From contig CM017561.1 of NCBI GenBank assembly GCA_007844125.1, positions 58,487,215 through 58,551,214 of the forward strand: DNA of 64,000 bases, read 5' to 3'. Below are positions 11,618 through 23,545 of this stretch, piece by piece. A program made the translations under genes and the position numbers. The DNA is from Sinonovacula constricta. Lineage: Eukaryota; Mollusca; Bivalvia; Cardiida; Solecurtidae. The first letter of the stretch is position 1. Each line of letters opens with the position of its first letter. Under the pieces are notes generated by a model. The model was not told the DNA's origin. It did no database searches and saw only the letters and a list, made by a program, of their open reading frames with translations.

Positions 11618-11830
11618 TATCATCATCCGGGTAATCCGCTCTGACGTCGATATCTATTTTTAGCAGAAATCCCCATCATACATATTTATAGATTTGAAAG
11701 AATAAACATTCAGAGTAATGTATTTCCTGATTTGTACTGTCTAACAATTGAGGCAGCAGTCAAAATCGTCTTGACTTCGACTACAGAAAGACTTGTATAC
11801 AAAAAGAAATGCCCGAATTTCTCAAAGCAG
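11618..11830 (+). repeat. 3' half of a TTAA-type TIR element
   Basis: CATCCGGGTAATCCGCTCTG, ATATCTATTTTTAGCAGAAAT and TGTACTGTCTAACAATTGAG match the copies at 4520 and, in reverse, 51200. The right end is not clear. Confidence 0.55.
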
Positions 11831-11995
11831 AGCAAAAAGCATATTTCTTTAAAGCTTTTCGTCCGTTTGTTACATCATTGTACCATGACATTTCTTGTCT
11901 TCATATGAATAATTAAAGATTTAAGTGATGTTTTGTTTGTTTTGAGTGAAAAGTATTTGTTGTTTGTATATCCGCTTTTTGATGTTTATTTCCAG

Positions 11996-12060
11996 TACTT
12001 GAGCATACTCTATGCTATGGCTGTTATGCTGGTCACGTGTATCGTGTGTATCTATTTAAG
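11996..12060 (+). CDS. Candidate exon encoding a membrane-spanning segment
   Basis: A TTTATTTCCAG acceptor precedes 65 bases and a GTAAAA donor follows. One frame is open throughout and gives YLSILYAMAVMLVTCIVCIY, uninterrupted hydrophobic residues of the length of one transmembrane helix. No neighbouring exon could be joined with confidence; an open stretch ending in a GTGAGT donor at about 12706 (with AYWPLNVVAKHIANLSE) is a possible but unsupported partner. The gene is not recognised. Confidence 0.33.
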
Positions 12061-12475
12061 GTAAAACATGACCTCTTTTAATTCTTTTGTTTCACTGTGT
12101 AACATTGACATATGATATAATAAACTGAAATGTGTTTAAAACTGTAATAAAGTGTGGTTAATTGAAAATGCTAGCATTTCATTTTGTGAATTTTACATCA
12201 GACGGTGGTCTACTAATACGGGGCATTTATTCAAAAGTATGCTATTTTATATTGCATTCACATTCAGGAGAAGAGTTAAGTCCTCTATAAGGAAAACAAT
12301 AAACCCACTTTTGAAACGTTTGTCATTGAGTCCCATGTTTCAAATACAGCCCATTATTATATTTATAAATTATATCTTATATTTGCAACAGATGTGTACG
12401 TTATTGATAGCTACTCGACTGTCCATAAAACAGTCCATATTGCACTATTTGTGAAGGGTGTATATGTATGGAGTA

Positions 12476-12494
12476 GTGGTGGTGGTGGTGGTGT

Positions 12495-12525
<31 letters not shown>

Positions 12526-12534
12526 GGGGGGGGG
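12476..12534 (+). repeat. GGT/GT tract running into a G run
   Basis: GGT triplets, then GT dinucleotides, then about 28 consecutive G (12509-12534 region). The length of such a run is often unreliable in assemblies. Confidence 0.85.
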
Positions 12535-13079
12535 CATTAACTAATGCAGGAAAATTGAAAAAAAAAGAGAATGTTTTCCGCTCAGCCTAATTCAAGACCA
12601 TGTCCATGATATGCACGTGATTCTGTTGTCACCGACCAAGATTACATATTAGAAGCTTACTGGCCGCTAAATGTAGTTGCTAAGCATATTGCAAACCTTT
12701 CTGAGGTGAGTGAAAGTAAAATTAATCATTTATTCTAAGAACTTAAGCTAAAAAGTTACCTGTGTCATTAAAATTATTTGTTATCTTTAAAACTGGAGAG
12801 TTCTCAGTTGAAAAGTTAAAGTGAATATATATTTTTATTACAAAATTTAATTTGAAGTGACATTGAATTTAAAACTTTTTTGTTAGTTGATATGTTTGTA
12901 TGTTTATCTTTATTACATTGCAACAACACATTATGGTTATATTGCCAATATCAAACTATAATTATTGGTGGTGTAGAACTACCGGTGCGACCGGGTCAGC
13001 TAGAATGATAATTCAACCATCAATCTTTTATATATTTATATATTGCATATTACATATTACATATTACATATTTTACTTT

Positions 13080-13160
13080 GATAGCTGTCTACTTGCAGCA
13101 TATATACTGCTGCCGTCACTATGATAGCATGCCATGAACACCTGGCATGAAACCACTTTT
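13080..13160 (-). repeat. SINE-A 3' fragment
   Basis: GCTGCCGTCACTATGATAGCATGCCATGAACACCTGGCATGA is the body of SINE-A in reverse, without head or tail. Confidence 0.55.
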
Positions 13161-13341
13161 TTAGGTTAGAAGTTTATAATTAGAAACCTTCCAGACATAA
13201 AGTCTTATAACTCTTTTAATAGCAAGGCTTATGTTCCTTAATTGAAACAATCTATTATGTAACCTTGTTAATGCAAATTATTTAAAAATGCTTTAATGGA
13301 CCTGGGAAAGTGTTATAACAACTGATGAAGTAATGAGACCC

Positions 13342-16300
13342 TAGACTAGCTCAAAGAAAAGGATAACTCCAGTCTACAGATGCTATGATAGACACTAGAC
13401 CAGCTCAAAGAAAAGGATAACTCCAGTCTAGAGATGCTATGCTAGGCACTCGACCAGCTCAAAGAAAGGATAACTCCAGTCTACAGATGTTATGCTAGGC
13501 ACTAGACCAGCTCAAAGAAAAGGATAACTCCAGTCTAAAATGCTATGCTAGGCACTAGACCAGCTCAAAGAAAGGATAACTCCAGTCTACAGATACTATG
13601 CTAGGCACTAGACCAGCTCAAAGAAAGGAATAACTCCAGTCTACAGATGCTATGATAGGCACTAGACCAGCTCAAAGAAAAGGATAACTCCAGTCTACAG
13701 ATGCTATGATAGACACTAGACCAGCTCAAAGAAAAGGATAACTCCAGTCTACAGATGCTATGATAGACATTAGACCAGCTCAAAGAAAAGGATAACTCCA
13801 GTCTACAGATGGTATGATAGGCACTAGACCAGCTCAAAGAAAAAATAACTCCAGTCTACAGATGCTATGCTAGGCACTAGACCAGCTCAAAGAAAAGGAT
13901 AACTCCAGTCTACAGATGCTATGATAAACACTAGACCAGCTCAAAGAAAAGGATAACTCCAGTCTACAGATGCTATGATAGACACTAGACCAGCTCAAAG
14001 AAAAGGATAACTCCAGTCTACAGATGCTATGATAGACACTAGACCAGCTCAAAGAAAAGGATAACTCCAGTCTACAGATGCTATGATAGACACTAGATCA
14101 GCTGAAAGAAATGATAACTCCAGTATACAGATGCTATGCTGGGCGCTCGACCAGCTCAAAGAAAAGGATAACTCCAGTCTACAGATGCTATGATAGGCAC
14201 TAGACCAGCTCAAAGAAAAGGATAACTCCAGTCTACAGATGCTATGATAGGCACTAGACCAGCTCAAAGAAAAGGATAACTCCAGTCTACAGATGCTATG
14301 ATAGACACTAGACCAGCTCAAAAAAGGATAACTCCAGTCTACAGATGCTATGCTAGGCACTAGACCAGCTCAAAGAAAAGGATAACTCCAGTCTGCAGAT
14401 GCTATGCTAGGCACCAGACCAGCTCAAAGAAAAGGATAACTCCAGTCTACAGATGCTATGCTAGGTACTAGACCAGCTCAAAGAAAAGTATAACTCCAGT
14501 CTACAGATGCTATGCTAGGCACTAGACCAGCTCAAAGAAAAAGGATAACTCCAGTCTACAGATGCTATGATAGGCACTAGACCAGCCCAAAAAAGGATAA
14601 CTCCAGTCTACAGATGCTATGATAGGCACTAGACCAGCCCAAAAAAGGATAACTCCAGTCTACAGATGCTATGATCGGCACTAGACCAGCTCAAAGAAAA
14701 GGATAACTCCAGTCTACAGATGCTATGATAGGCACTAGACCAGCTCAAAGAAAAGGATAACTCCAGTCTACAAATGCTATGATAGGCACTAGACCAGCTC
14801 AAAGAAAAGGATAACTCCAGTCTACAGATGCTATGATAGGCACTTGACCAGCTCAGCTCAAAGAAAAGGATAACTCCAGTCTAAAGATGCTATGCTAGGC
14901 ACAAGACCAGCTCAAAGAAAGGATAACTCCAGTCTACAGATGCTATGCTAGGCACTAGACCAGCTCAAAGAATATGGTAACTTCAGTCTACAGATGCTAT
15001 GATAAACACTAGACCAGCTCAAAGAAAAGGATAATTCCAGTCTACAGATGCTATGATAGGCACTAGACCAGCTCAAAGAAAAGGATAACTCCAGTCTACA
15101 AATGCTATGATAGGCACTAGACCAGCTCAAAGAAAAGGATAACTCCAGTCTACAGATGCTATGATAGGCACTTGACCAGCTCAGCTCAAAGAAAAGGATA
15201 ACTCCAGTCTACAGATGCTATGCTAGGCACAAGACCAGCTCAAAGAAAGGATAACTCCAGTCTACAGATGCTATGCTAGGCACTAGACCAGCTCAAAGAA
15301 TATGATAACTTCAGTCTACAGATGCTATGATAAACACTAGACCAGCTCAAAGAAAAGGATAATTCCAGTCTACAGATGCTATGATAGGCACTAGACCAGC
15401 TCAAAGAAAAGGATAACTCCAGTCTACAGATACTATGATAGGCACTAGACCAGCTCAAAGAAAAGGAAAACTCCAGTCTACAGATGCTATGCTAGGCACT
15501 AGACCAGCTCAAAGAAAAGGATAACTCCAGTCTACAGATGCTATGATAGGCACTAGACCAGCTCAAAGAAAAGGATAACTCCAGTCTGCAGATGCTATGC
15601 TAGGCACTACACCAGCTCAAAGAAAAGGATAACTCCAGTCTACAGATGCTATGCTAGGCACTAGAACAGCTCAAAAAAAGGATAACTCCAGTCTACAGAT
15701 GCTATGATAGGCACTTGACCAGCTCAAAGAAAAGGATAACTCCAGTCTACAGATGCTATGCTAGGCACAAGACCAGCTCAAAGAAAGGATAACTCCAGTC
15801 TACAGATGCTATGCTAGGCACTAGACCAGCTCAAAGAATATGATAACTTCAGTCTACAGATGCTATGATAAACACTAGACCAGCTGAAAGAAAAGGATAA
15901 CTCCAGTCTACAGATGCTATGATAGGCACTAGACCAGCTCAAAGAAAAGGATAACTCCAGTCTACAGATGCTATGATAGGCACTAGACCAGCCCAAAAAA
16001 AAAGATAACTCCAGTGTACAGATGCTATGATAGACACTAGACCAGCTCAAAGAAAAGGATAACTCCAGTCTACAGATGCTATGATAGGCACTAGATCAGC
16101 TCAAAGAAAAGGATAACTCCAGTCTACAGATGCTATGATAGTCACTAGACCAGCTTCAAAGAAAAGGAGAACTCCAGTCTACAGATGCGATGATAGGCCA
16201 CTAGACCCAGCTCAAAGAAAGGATAACTCCAGTCTACAGATGCTATGATGGACACTAGACCAGCTCAAAGAAAAGGATAACTCCAGTCTACAGATGCTAT

Positions 16301-16975
16301 GATGGAAACTAGACCAGCTCAAAGAAAAGGATAACTCCAGTCTACAGATGCTATGATAGGCACTAGACCAGCTCAAAGAAAAGGATAACTCCAGACTACA
16401 GATGCTATGATAGGCACTAGACCAGCTCAAAGAAAAGGATAACTCCAGACTACAGATGCTATGATAGGCACTAGACCAGCTCAAAGAAAAGGATAACTCC
16501 AGTCTACAGATGCTATGGTAGGCTCTAGACCAGCTCAAAGAAAAGGATAACTCCAGACTACAGATGCTATGCTAGGCACTAGACCAGCTCAAAGAAAAGG
16601 ATAACTCCAGTCTACAGATGCTATGATAGACACTAGACCAGCTCAAAGAAAAGGATAACTCCAGTCTACAGATGCTATGATAGACACTAGACCGGCTCAA
16701 AGAAAAGGATAACTCCAGTCTACAGATGCTATGATAGGCACTAGACCAGCTCAAAGAAAAGGATAACTCCGGTCTACAGATGCTATGATAGGCTCTAGAA
16801 CAGCTGAAAGAAAAGGATAACTCCAGTCTACAGATGCTATGCTAGGCTTTAGACCAGCTCAAAGAAAAGGATAACTCCAGTCTACAGATGCTATGGTAGG
16901 CTCTAGACCAGCTTAAAGAAAAGGATAACTCCGGTCCACAGATGCTATGAATAGGCTCTAGACCAGCTGAAAGAG
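13342..16975. repeat. Satellite array, 54-bp unit, about 67 copies
   Basis: The unit reads GATAACTCCAGTCTACAGAT then GCTATGATAGGCACTAGACC then AGCTCAAAGAAAAG. Variants include GCTATGCTAGG for GCTATGATAGG, TAAACACT, and one-base changes in the A run. A longer-period pattern is visible: a variant with a doubled AGCTC (GACCAGCTCAGCTC) recurs at about 14843 and 15171, together with matching neighbours, 328 bp apart. As 54 is 18 codons, the - strand shows apparent peptide repeats (SWSSAYHSICRLELSFSL), but A-run indels break the frame every few units, so I do not call a gene. The last copies degrade gradually towards 16975. Confidence 0.96.
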
Positions 16976-16984
16976 AAGAATCTC

Positions 16985-18998
16985 TCACCAATCCAAAGAT
17001 CGTTTGATTTGCTATAGACAAGCTCAGACAAGATGTGTCCTGGGTGCAGAAGCATGTCACCTGTTTGTGGCATGTCACCTGTTAATGTCAAATCATCATT
17101 GTGACAGCACTTCTGTTTAAGCGAACCTGTTTTGCAAAATATCACCTGCCAACCGTGGTCTTTTGCAGGACTCATTTTACAAAATCTTTACACATCTTTT
17201 GTGTGATTTTTAAGTGATTGTGAATTTTCTAACAGCTATTTTATCTCAACATTGGATATTTTGTTAGGTTTATCAATTTATAATTTATATAATTATAAAA
17301 AAAAAGTTTGATGATTTATGTGACATTTATGTTTGCGGCTTGGCATTGATAATCCAGGAAAAAATGTTCAGTCAAAATAGGAAGCTGTTATAATTTGGGC
17401 TCTTGTATATAGCTTACTTGTAAATGCTTTCTGAGTGCAGAATTTTCCTGAGTATTATCAACTGGGCTATAGCAGTCTTTGACAAAACCTGATGGACTGT
17501 GGCTCAAGTCGACCAAAATCTATGTTGGTCCATTAAATTTTGTTAATAAAATGGACCGACAGTCCACCAGAATTTTCAGTCATATCATTCCCGGAATTCT
17601 GAATTATTATGAAAACATATATACTTAATTAAACAACGTATTACAGCCTTACTGAACCCAGCCACTCGTAACATCTCTGTTAGCTTACCAACCTTTTGTG
17701 TCAAAATGCCAAAATCATACTGGTCCAGTAAAATTTGAACCAGTCCAATAGATATTGCCACCTTGGTGGACCAAAGAGTTGGTACTTTTAAATCTATTTT
17801 ACGAGGACTGCTATAGATTGTGCACAGTTGGTGTTTTTATCCAGATATATTCAACAATAAGAAATTGTCTTATATGAATGTAAACTATCACTTAACTTAC
17901 TACAGTCACTTGCTATCTTTTCTATGTCCATTTAAAATCAAGATGAAGACTAACTGCATAACCTGTCAAGTAAAAAGTGATTTGAGAATATTGATAAGAA
18001 AACACACAATTTATTGCATCAAATCATTTAAGACGACAGATTATAAATTATATTCAATGCTTGTACAAGGAAGTTCTTATAAACCTTAATTACTATTATC
18101 TGGAATACTTGTTAGATAAGTCAGAAACAGCATGTGTAAGACATTTATTTATAGTACAATGCTACAATTAAAAGTTTCTCCAAATTTGTTTTATACTTTC
18201 TTCAACCATATTATACTGCCATATTTGTGGGGTTTTTTTTCTTTACAGTCCAGAAAAAGGCTGGTCAAAAAACAATATTTGATCTTAGAATTAAAACTCT
18301 ACCCATATTTTTTCTTTGCATATTTTTTATCTTTTAAATATGTATCTTATCATCTTGTTTCCATGGACATTGCATACATGTATATGAAAATAATCAAATA
18401 ACTTAAGATGTCCAGGCTATTGTATGGTGATAGAAAAGGTAGACATATGACCAATGACCAACCTTATAGGTATTGCCCTGATTGTTGGGAAGAGATATGA
18501 ACAGGGGGTGGGGGTGGGGGTGGGATGGGGGATCCAAAAATAAGGAATAAAGCAAGACAGCCCTTAATAAAAGTGTTACTTACATGCCTGGAACTTTTTA
18601 GAAATTCACATTAAACTTTGATCTCATTCTGCATTTACCAAGACAGCACAATGAACTTTTTATAGACAAAAACTAATCTGTTTCATATATGTATTTCTTT
18701 TGTTTATTGACATTTCTCCTGTTTACTTTTGTACATAAAGGTGTTCTGAACCAAAGTCACAAATTACTAATTAAGACTCTAATTGGGTTACTCTTATCAT
18801 CTACAATAATGTCACTTTTTATTGATTTCTCTTCATGTTATTTCTATGTAATATCAACTATTTTAAATGTCTGCTTTTACTTAATAAATTTATTGTCTAT
18901 TAATAATTTTATATACTTTTATAAATCCTAGATGGAATGTGTTTATTAGGCTCATTTTTATGTACTTTTTTTCCCTGATTTTCACTGTGTATCAGTGG
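16985..18998. other. Non-repetitive AT-rich flank of the palindrome, no gene recognised
   Basis: ORFs of 80-89 codons at 17820, 18132 and 18689 are rich in F, Y and L from AT-rich DNA and carry no signature. A nested hairpin lies at 17492-17570 and a GGGGGTGGGGGTGGGGGTGGG tract, able to form a G-quadruplex, at about 18503-18530. Confidence 0.45.
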
Positions 18999-18999
18999 T

Positions 19000-19170
19000 A
19001 CTACAGTGGGGTCACTTTGGGGCCAAAACAGGAAATGACTTAAGTGGTTCTTAAGTGGTTATTGACGTCATCAACGTCAGGCGATGTCACGCGGGTATGA
19101 GTCATACTTAAGTGGGTCACTCCTTCTTGAAGTGGTTATTTACGTCACGCGATCGAGTACCAACGCCACT
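19000..19170 (+). promoter_or_regulatory. Palindrome terminus with repeated CTTAAGTGG and CRE-type sites (left)
   Basis: AAGTGGTT-ATT(G/T)ACGTCA is repeated about every 80 bp together with ACTTAAGTGG words. TGACGTCA, the full cAMP-response element, stands at 19063-19070, and TTTACGTCACGCG follows near 19139. Repeated short words next to the terminus are usual for transposase or replication-protein binding regions, but the binding protein is unknown. The mirror is at 33840-34010 (TGACGTCA 33940-33947). Confidence 0.5.
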
Positions 19171-19617
19171 TTAAAATGACGGTTATTTTAAATCGAACCA
19201 ATGAGACGTCACTTCAGCGGACCGACGCTACGCGGTAACGACGAGTACGTTTTTAAAACGATTGGTCGAATGTCAATAACTTCCCTCTCAGCGTTTAAAT
19301 TCATTGGCGATAGCGCGTCTATCGTACGTTAAATGGTCCGTTAACCTCAAGTACCACTTAACGTCTTTATTTAAGAAACGCCCAGAGCCGTCACGAGTCA
19401 TACGTTTTAAATCGCGCACGCTGACGTTATTATGTTATCAGACATTATATAAGATTATATTTAGAAGATATCATCGAACGAGTAAGTATTTTTTATCATA
19501 TTTGTAATTAAATATTTAATAATACTACACACTAATAAATATACATTTATACTATACTACACACAATCATTATAAGTGGGGGCACACACAAAACCCGGAT
19601 ACTAGTAAAGCGAGTTA

Positions 19618-19941
19618 ATGATGTCCTATTGTTACAGTGTACTTAAAGCTCTTAGTGATACACTCATTCTGAACTCAGTGAACATCGACGGTCAACTGGT
19701 TATTTATTATACATGTATTTCCTGGTCAGGGCATTATATTGAAATATATTCATCTTACGTTACATATAAAGCAGCTTTAATTTTCACATTTTATTGTATG
19801 TACTTGTATTTCCTGATTATATCGAGAAATATATTTGTCATGTGTTACATTTTCGATCAGCGATTTAACAGATTCTATTCAATTATGAACATTTTGGCTG
19901 ATAAAACAATACAGAGTGCGTGTATGTACATTCAGCAATAG
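19618..19941 (+). other. 107-codon ORF in left arm, probably not a gene
   Basis: AT-rich ORF whose core is a diverged direct duplication (GTATTTCCTGGTCAGG... and GTATTTCCTGATTATATCG..., about 110 bp apart). It has no recognisable domain. The mirror is at 33069-33392 on the - strand. Recorded because it is the longest ordinary ORF near the terminus. Confidence 0.15.
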
Positions 19942-20251
19942 TGTATTAAACAACACCAGCCACAAAGTTAGACATCAGTTTTTAGATGAAAAAAAGAGAA
20001 GTTTACTTTAGTATTAGTATTTTCTATATGCACTAATCACGTTTGAACGGAAATACAATGTGCCAATATGTTTTTTCTTGCTGTTTATTAACCTTTAAAT
20101 AATAAAAGGAAAAAAAATAGAATATACATTTTATTGTTTTAGTTTACAGTATAAAGAAACAGAATGGGAATATAAAACATTATTGTAGAGTTAAACACTG
20201 TCATACTACCATTATTCAGTAAGTAAACCCTGCCTGAACATTTTTTTTTAA

Positions 20252-21257
20252 TTACTCCAAGATTTGTTTCAATTTTTGTAGTTCATTATTAAGTTCTCCT
20301 ATCTTCCTTTCAACGACAGTTATCTGTGCGCGTATCTCAATCTGAAAAATAATATTTAAGTATATCTTAACTATTAAATAAATAAATGTATGATCTATTT
20401 ACACTAGAAAAAAAGTTTAATGAGACATTATTACTTGGAAGATGTGACATATAAATAAATAAAAAGATTGAACTAAATACATTATTATCTTCCTTATATA
20501 TCAATTCAGTCCTTTCTAGGATAAAAACAGCAACAACAACAACAACAATGTCGTCGAGTTTTATAAATAGCTGAAATAAATGCGTGAATAAATCATATTA
20601 CTAAAGTTAAAAAAAAAAAAATCACTTACCAACTTTACTTCACTTTCATAATGTATGGATGACATGTCCATACTACTTATGACGTCTCTAGTTGTACATA
20701 AACTATCATTTGGTGTTGATGTCTACAATAATAAAAGATATAAAAATGTAGTCCGACAAATGTTCATTACAACTTACATATATTGGTATGCATTGACCAA
20801 ATAGATCATAACATATACATGTAGTATAAAAAATAAAAATTTTCATAATCTGATAACTCGGAAACTAATTCGGTGACCTGTTTGTTTTACACCTATTTAT
20901 TCTATAATTTAAACCTCTATATAACATTAAAAATCGCATATAAAATGGAGTACAGTACTTACTTCGAAGTTTAATTTTTTCCTCTCCGGTGTTACCACAG
21001 TCACTACTTTTGGTGTTTCATTCTGTAAGTATAATAAGTACAATGTATACACATACCATTAACATGTACTAGTAATACGATGAATACTAATAACATGTAT
21101 CAAACCTATATTAGCTCATAAAAATGTAACACGATTTTGTAAGTATTATGTCGCAATTAATTATTTTTCCTTCACAGTACACCATTCCAAATAACGTGTG
21201 CATAGTATTATAACAAAAATATCACAACATGAATAAATATATTACTTCTGAAGCCAT
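20252..21257 (-). CDS. Small coiled-coil protein, four exons (left arm copy)
   Basis: Exons in transcript order are 21246-21257, 20963-21022, 20630-20722 and 20252-20341. All three introns are phase 0 with GTAAT/GTAAGT donors and CAG or TAG acceptors. The product has 84 residues: a tiny first exon (MASE), a basic middle (TPERKKLNFE), a Ser/Asp-rich third exon, and a last exon whose I/V/L residues fall every 3 and 4 positions (VVERKIGELNNELQKLKQIL), a textbook leucine-zipper-like coiled coil of about four heptads. I do not recognise the family; dimerisation is inferred. TTTATT at 20130-20135 is the poly(A) signal in reverse, about 117 bp past the stop. It faces outward, away from the palindrome centre, and is identical to the right-arm copy. 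TTTATATA at 21843-21850 (TATATAAA on the coding strand) may be its TATA box, but an untranslated first exon would be needed. Confidence 0.72.
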
Positions 21258-22220
21258 TGTTGTTGTGTCAAAGAATGTGATATAAATTTGTGCGAAAAGC
21301 TATAAATCGCTGATCAGTTTGCGGATTTCCTGAGTCCAAGTCAATAGCCATATTCCGGTCATTTTCCGATTTGACCATTAATAATGTTGACCTCTTTATA
21401 CAACAGAATTACAATTAAATAGATCTACATAAAAAGGGTTATGATGAAAGGTAAATAATCTAGTATTCACGTATTTATTTATTTTTATTTATTTTTATTT
21501 TTTTTATTTATTTTTTTTTTACTGACAGAGGTCGCTCCGTTAAATTCATCTCTATACTAGACTAGAGGATTGACCACTGTGTAGGGGATTGTGCCTCCGT
21601 AAAATAGTTCCGCTAAGGATTTGCGATATATGAAACTTACGTCAAATATACCATTTATGTGTATACAATTAAAAAGTTAACTGTATATTATTACTTAAAA
21701 TGTATATCCGCTACATTTAGTTTATTCACTTGGAGCGATTAGCAAATGTTAACAGCAGGTCGATCTTTTCTACTTTCACTTTCTCTTTTAGTGCTGTCTC
21801 ATGATGCCTAGCGCGTAAGTACAAAGGTCAGTAAGACCGGTGTTTATATATGGCGCTGTATATCGTTGAGCGCATCGAATGAGGCAAATTTTGAATTCCG
21901 GTATTAATCCGAATACGCGTTTCAAGAAACGTTACATGTACTTTTACGATTATACTTATACGCTGTATTACGTTTAGAATAAAGTGTGACACCGTTAACT
22001 CTAGACCCGATGTAAATTCTCTATTCGATTGATTATACAATATATATATATAATTTAAGCTCTTCAAAGTCATACTTTTGAATGAATAAATAGAATGAAT
22101 TGTCAAATACATATACCTATAATAATTATTATAACTATTTCCAACGTCTCGAATATAAAAGGTGAAATACAAACGACCTTGTTTTTCCTTAGTTTAGTCA
22201 CTACAAAGTGAGCATCACAA

Positions 22221-22956
22221 TTGCAATCTGATTATATGGACCAAAACATTACCACCACTACCTCAACCACCGCCACCTCCACCACAAAACACACCACCAC
22301 CACCACCTTCACCACCACCACCTTCACCACCACACCCACCACCACCACCACCGCAATCTCCACCACCGCAGCCACCACCACCGCCGTCACCACCACCACC
22401 GCCGCCACCTCCACCACCGATGCCACCATCAACACCGCCTCCATCAACACCGCCACCACCTCCACCACCACCATCAGCGCTACCTCCACCGCCACCACCA
22501 CCAACGCCATCACAACTACCACCTCCACCACTTCCATTACCACACTCAACACCATCATCGCATCCACCACCGCCACCACCACCGCCACCAACACCAGCGC
22601 TACCTCCACCGTCACCACCACCAACGCCATTACCACCACCACCTTCACCACTTCCATTACCACACTCAACACGACCACCGCATCCACCCCCGCCACCACC
22701 ACCGCTACCACCACCAGCGCTACCTACACCGACACTACCACCAACGCCATCACCACCACCACCTCCACCACTTCCATTACCACACCCAACACCGCCACCA
22801 CCAACCACTCCACCACCTTCACCACCACCAATACCACCTTCACCGCCACCATCACCACTACCACCATTACCGCCGCCACCACGATTGACAACATATACCG
22901 TATATTTCTCTTCTTCTAAATTAATTTGCAATGAAAAAACTAATGGAGTTTTTTAA
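22221..22956 (+). repeat. ACC/CCA triplet-rich module (left arm), open in several frames
   Basis: An ACC-type triplet tract at 22245-22885 with a 120-bp higher period (CAGCGCTACCTCCACC at 22475, 22595 and, altered, 22715). Because stops are rare in such DNA, frames give a Thr-rich ORF (22221-22919, from MDQNIT), a Pro-rich ORF (22420-22956) and Gly- and Val-rich ORFs on the - strand. I cannot tell which, if any, is translated. The start TATGGACCAAA and the end ACATATACCGTATA are both echoed in the second module at 25878, so the two are ancient duplicates. It lies directly upstream of the zinc-finger exon. Mirror: 30055-30790. Confidence 0.6.
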
Positions 22957-22978
22957 AAGTATTCTTTTTTTTTCACAG

Positions 22979-23168
22979 AACCGGACACACGTTTTACTGC
23001 TCCCGATGCAAATCCAAGTTTTCGCCCTACGCCTCCTACGCCAGACACATTGAAACGCACGCGGCGCCTCCAAGAAAACGCATGTTACATATGTGCAATA
23101 TTAACCTATCACATGTATGTTATAAATTGTTTAACAGATTACATTTATGTCGTTCATGGTTTGTATGA
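22979..23168 (+). CDS. C2H2 zinc-finger exon, probable 3' exon (left arm)
   Basis: A T-rich tract and CAG at 22976-22978 form a strong acceptor. The frame A-ACC-GGA is open for 62 codons to TGA at 23166-23168. It contains FYCSRCKSKFSPYASYARH followed by IETH: C-x2-C-x12-H-x3-H, a complete classical C2H2 finger, and then a basic tail APPRKR typical of nuclear proteins. One finger alone suggests a DNA- or RNA-binding or protein-interaction module of a larger protein. The exon needs two bases from an upstream exon, which I could not identify; the triplet-rich module just upstream is the obvious candidate. CATGTATGT at about 23110 could be a donor, which would shorten the exon. Confidence 0.6.
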
Positions 23169-23545
23169 TAACCTAGCTAGTCACCCATGATAAATTATTT
23201 AACAACTAATAGGCAAAATAAATACAGGCGGTCTGGCGGCCCAATTTATCTGCTAAGTATATATTGGTCCACATGTACACGCAAACATACAACACATACA
23301 TATTCTTTTAATTAATCTGCTAATGACCGACTAGATTTTTCGAAAAAACTAAAACTTGTTAGGGACATTTTAGCCCACCCCCTCTCTCACTTCCATTCTC
23401 CGCATTAATAAGCATCAATGTCCAACAGTGAAAATTTATATATATTTTTTTTTATCATACTACGAGCATAGTTTTTTTCCAGCTTAAATTAACATGTAAA
23501 CAATTTACTGTCGATTTATCAGCTTGCGTGTTTTAACATGAATTG

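Noticed and set aside
13342..16975. Repeated peptide ORFs (SWSSAYHSICRLELSFSL) as a repetitive protein gene
   Set aside because: The frame is lost every few units by one-base changes in the A run, and no splice or start context supports translation; a satellite explains it.
13342..16975. CRISPR-like array
   Set aside because: Units abut with no unique spacers and the context is eukaryotic.
22232..22931. Val-rich and Gly-rich ORFs on the minus strand as genes
   Set aside because: All frames of a triplet tract lack stops; no frame is supported over the others.
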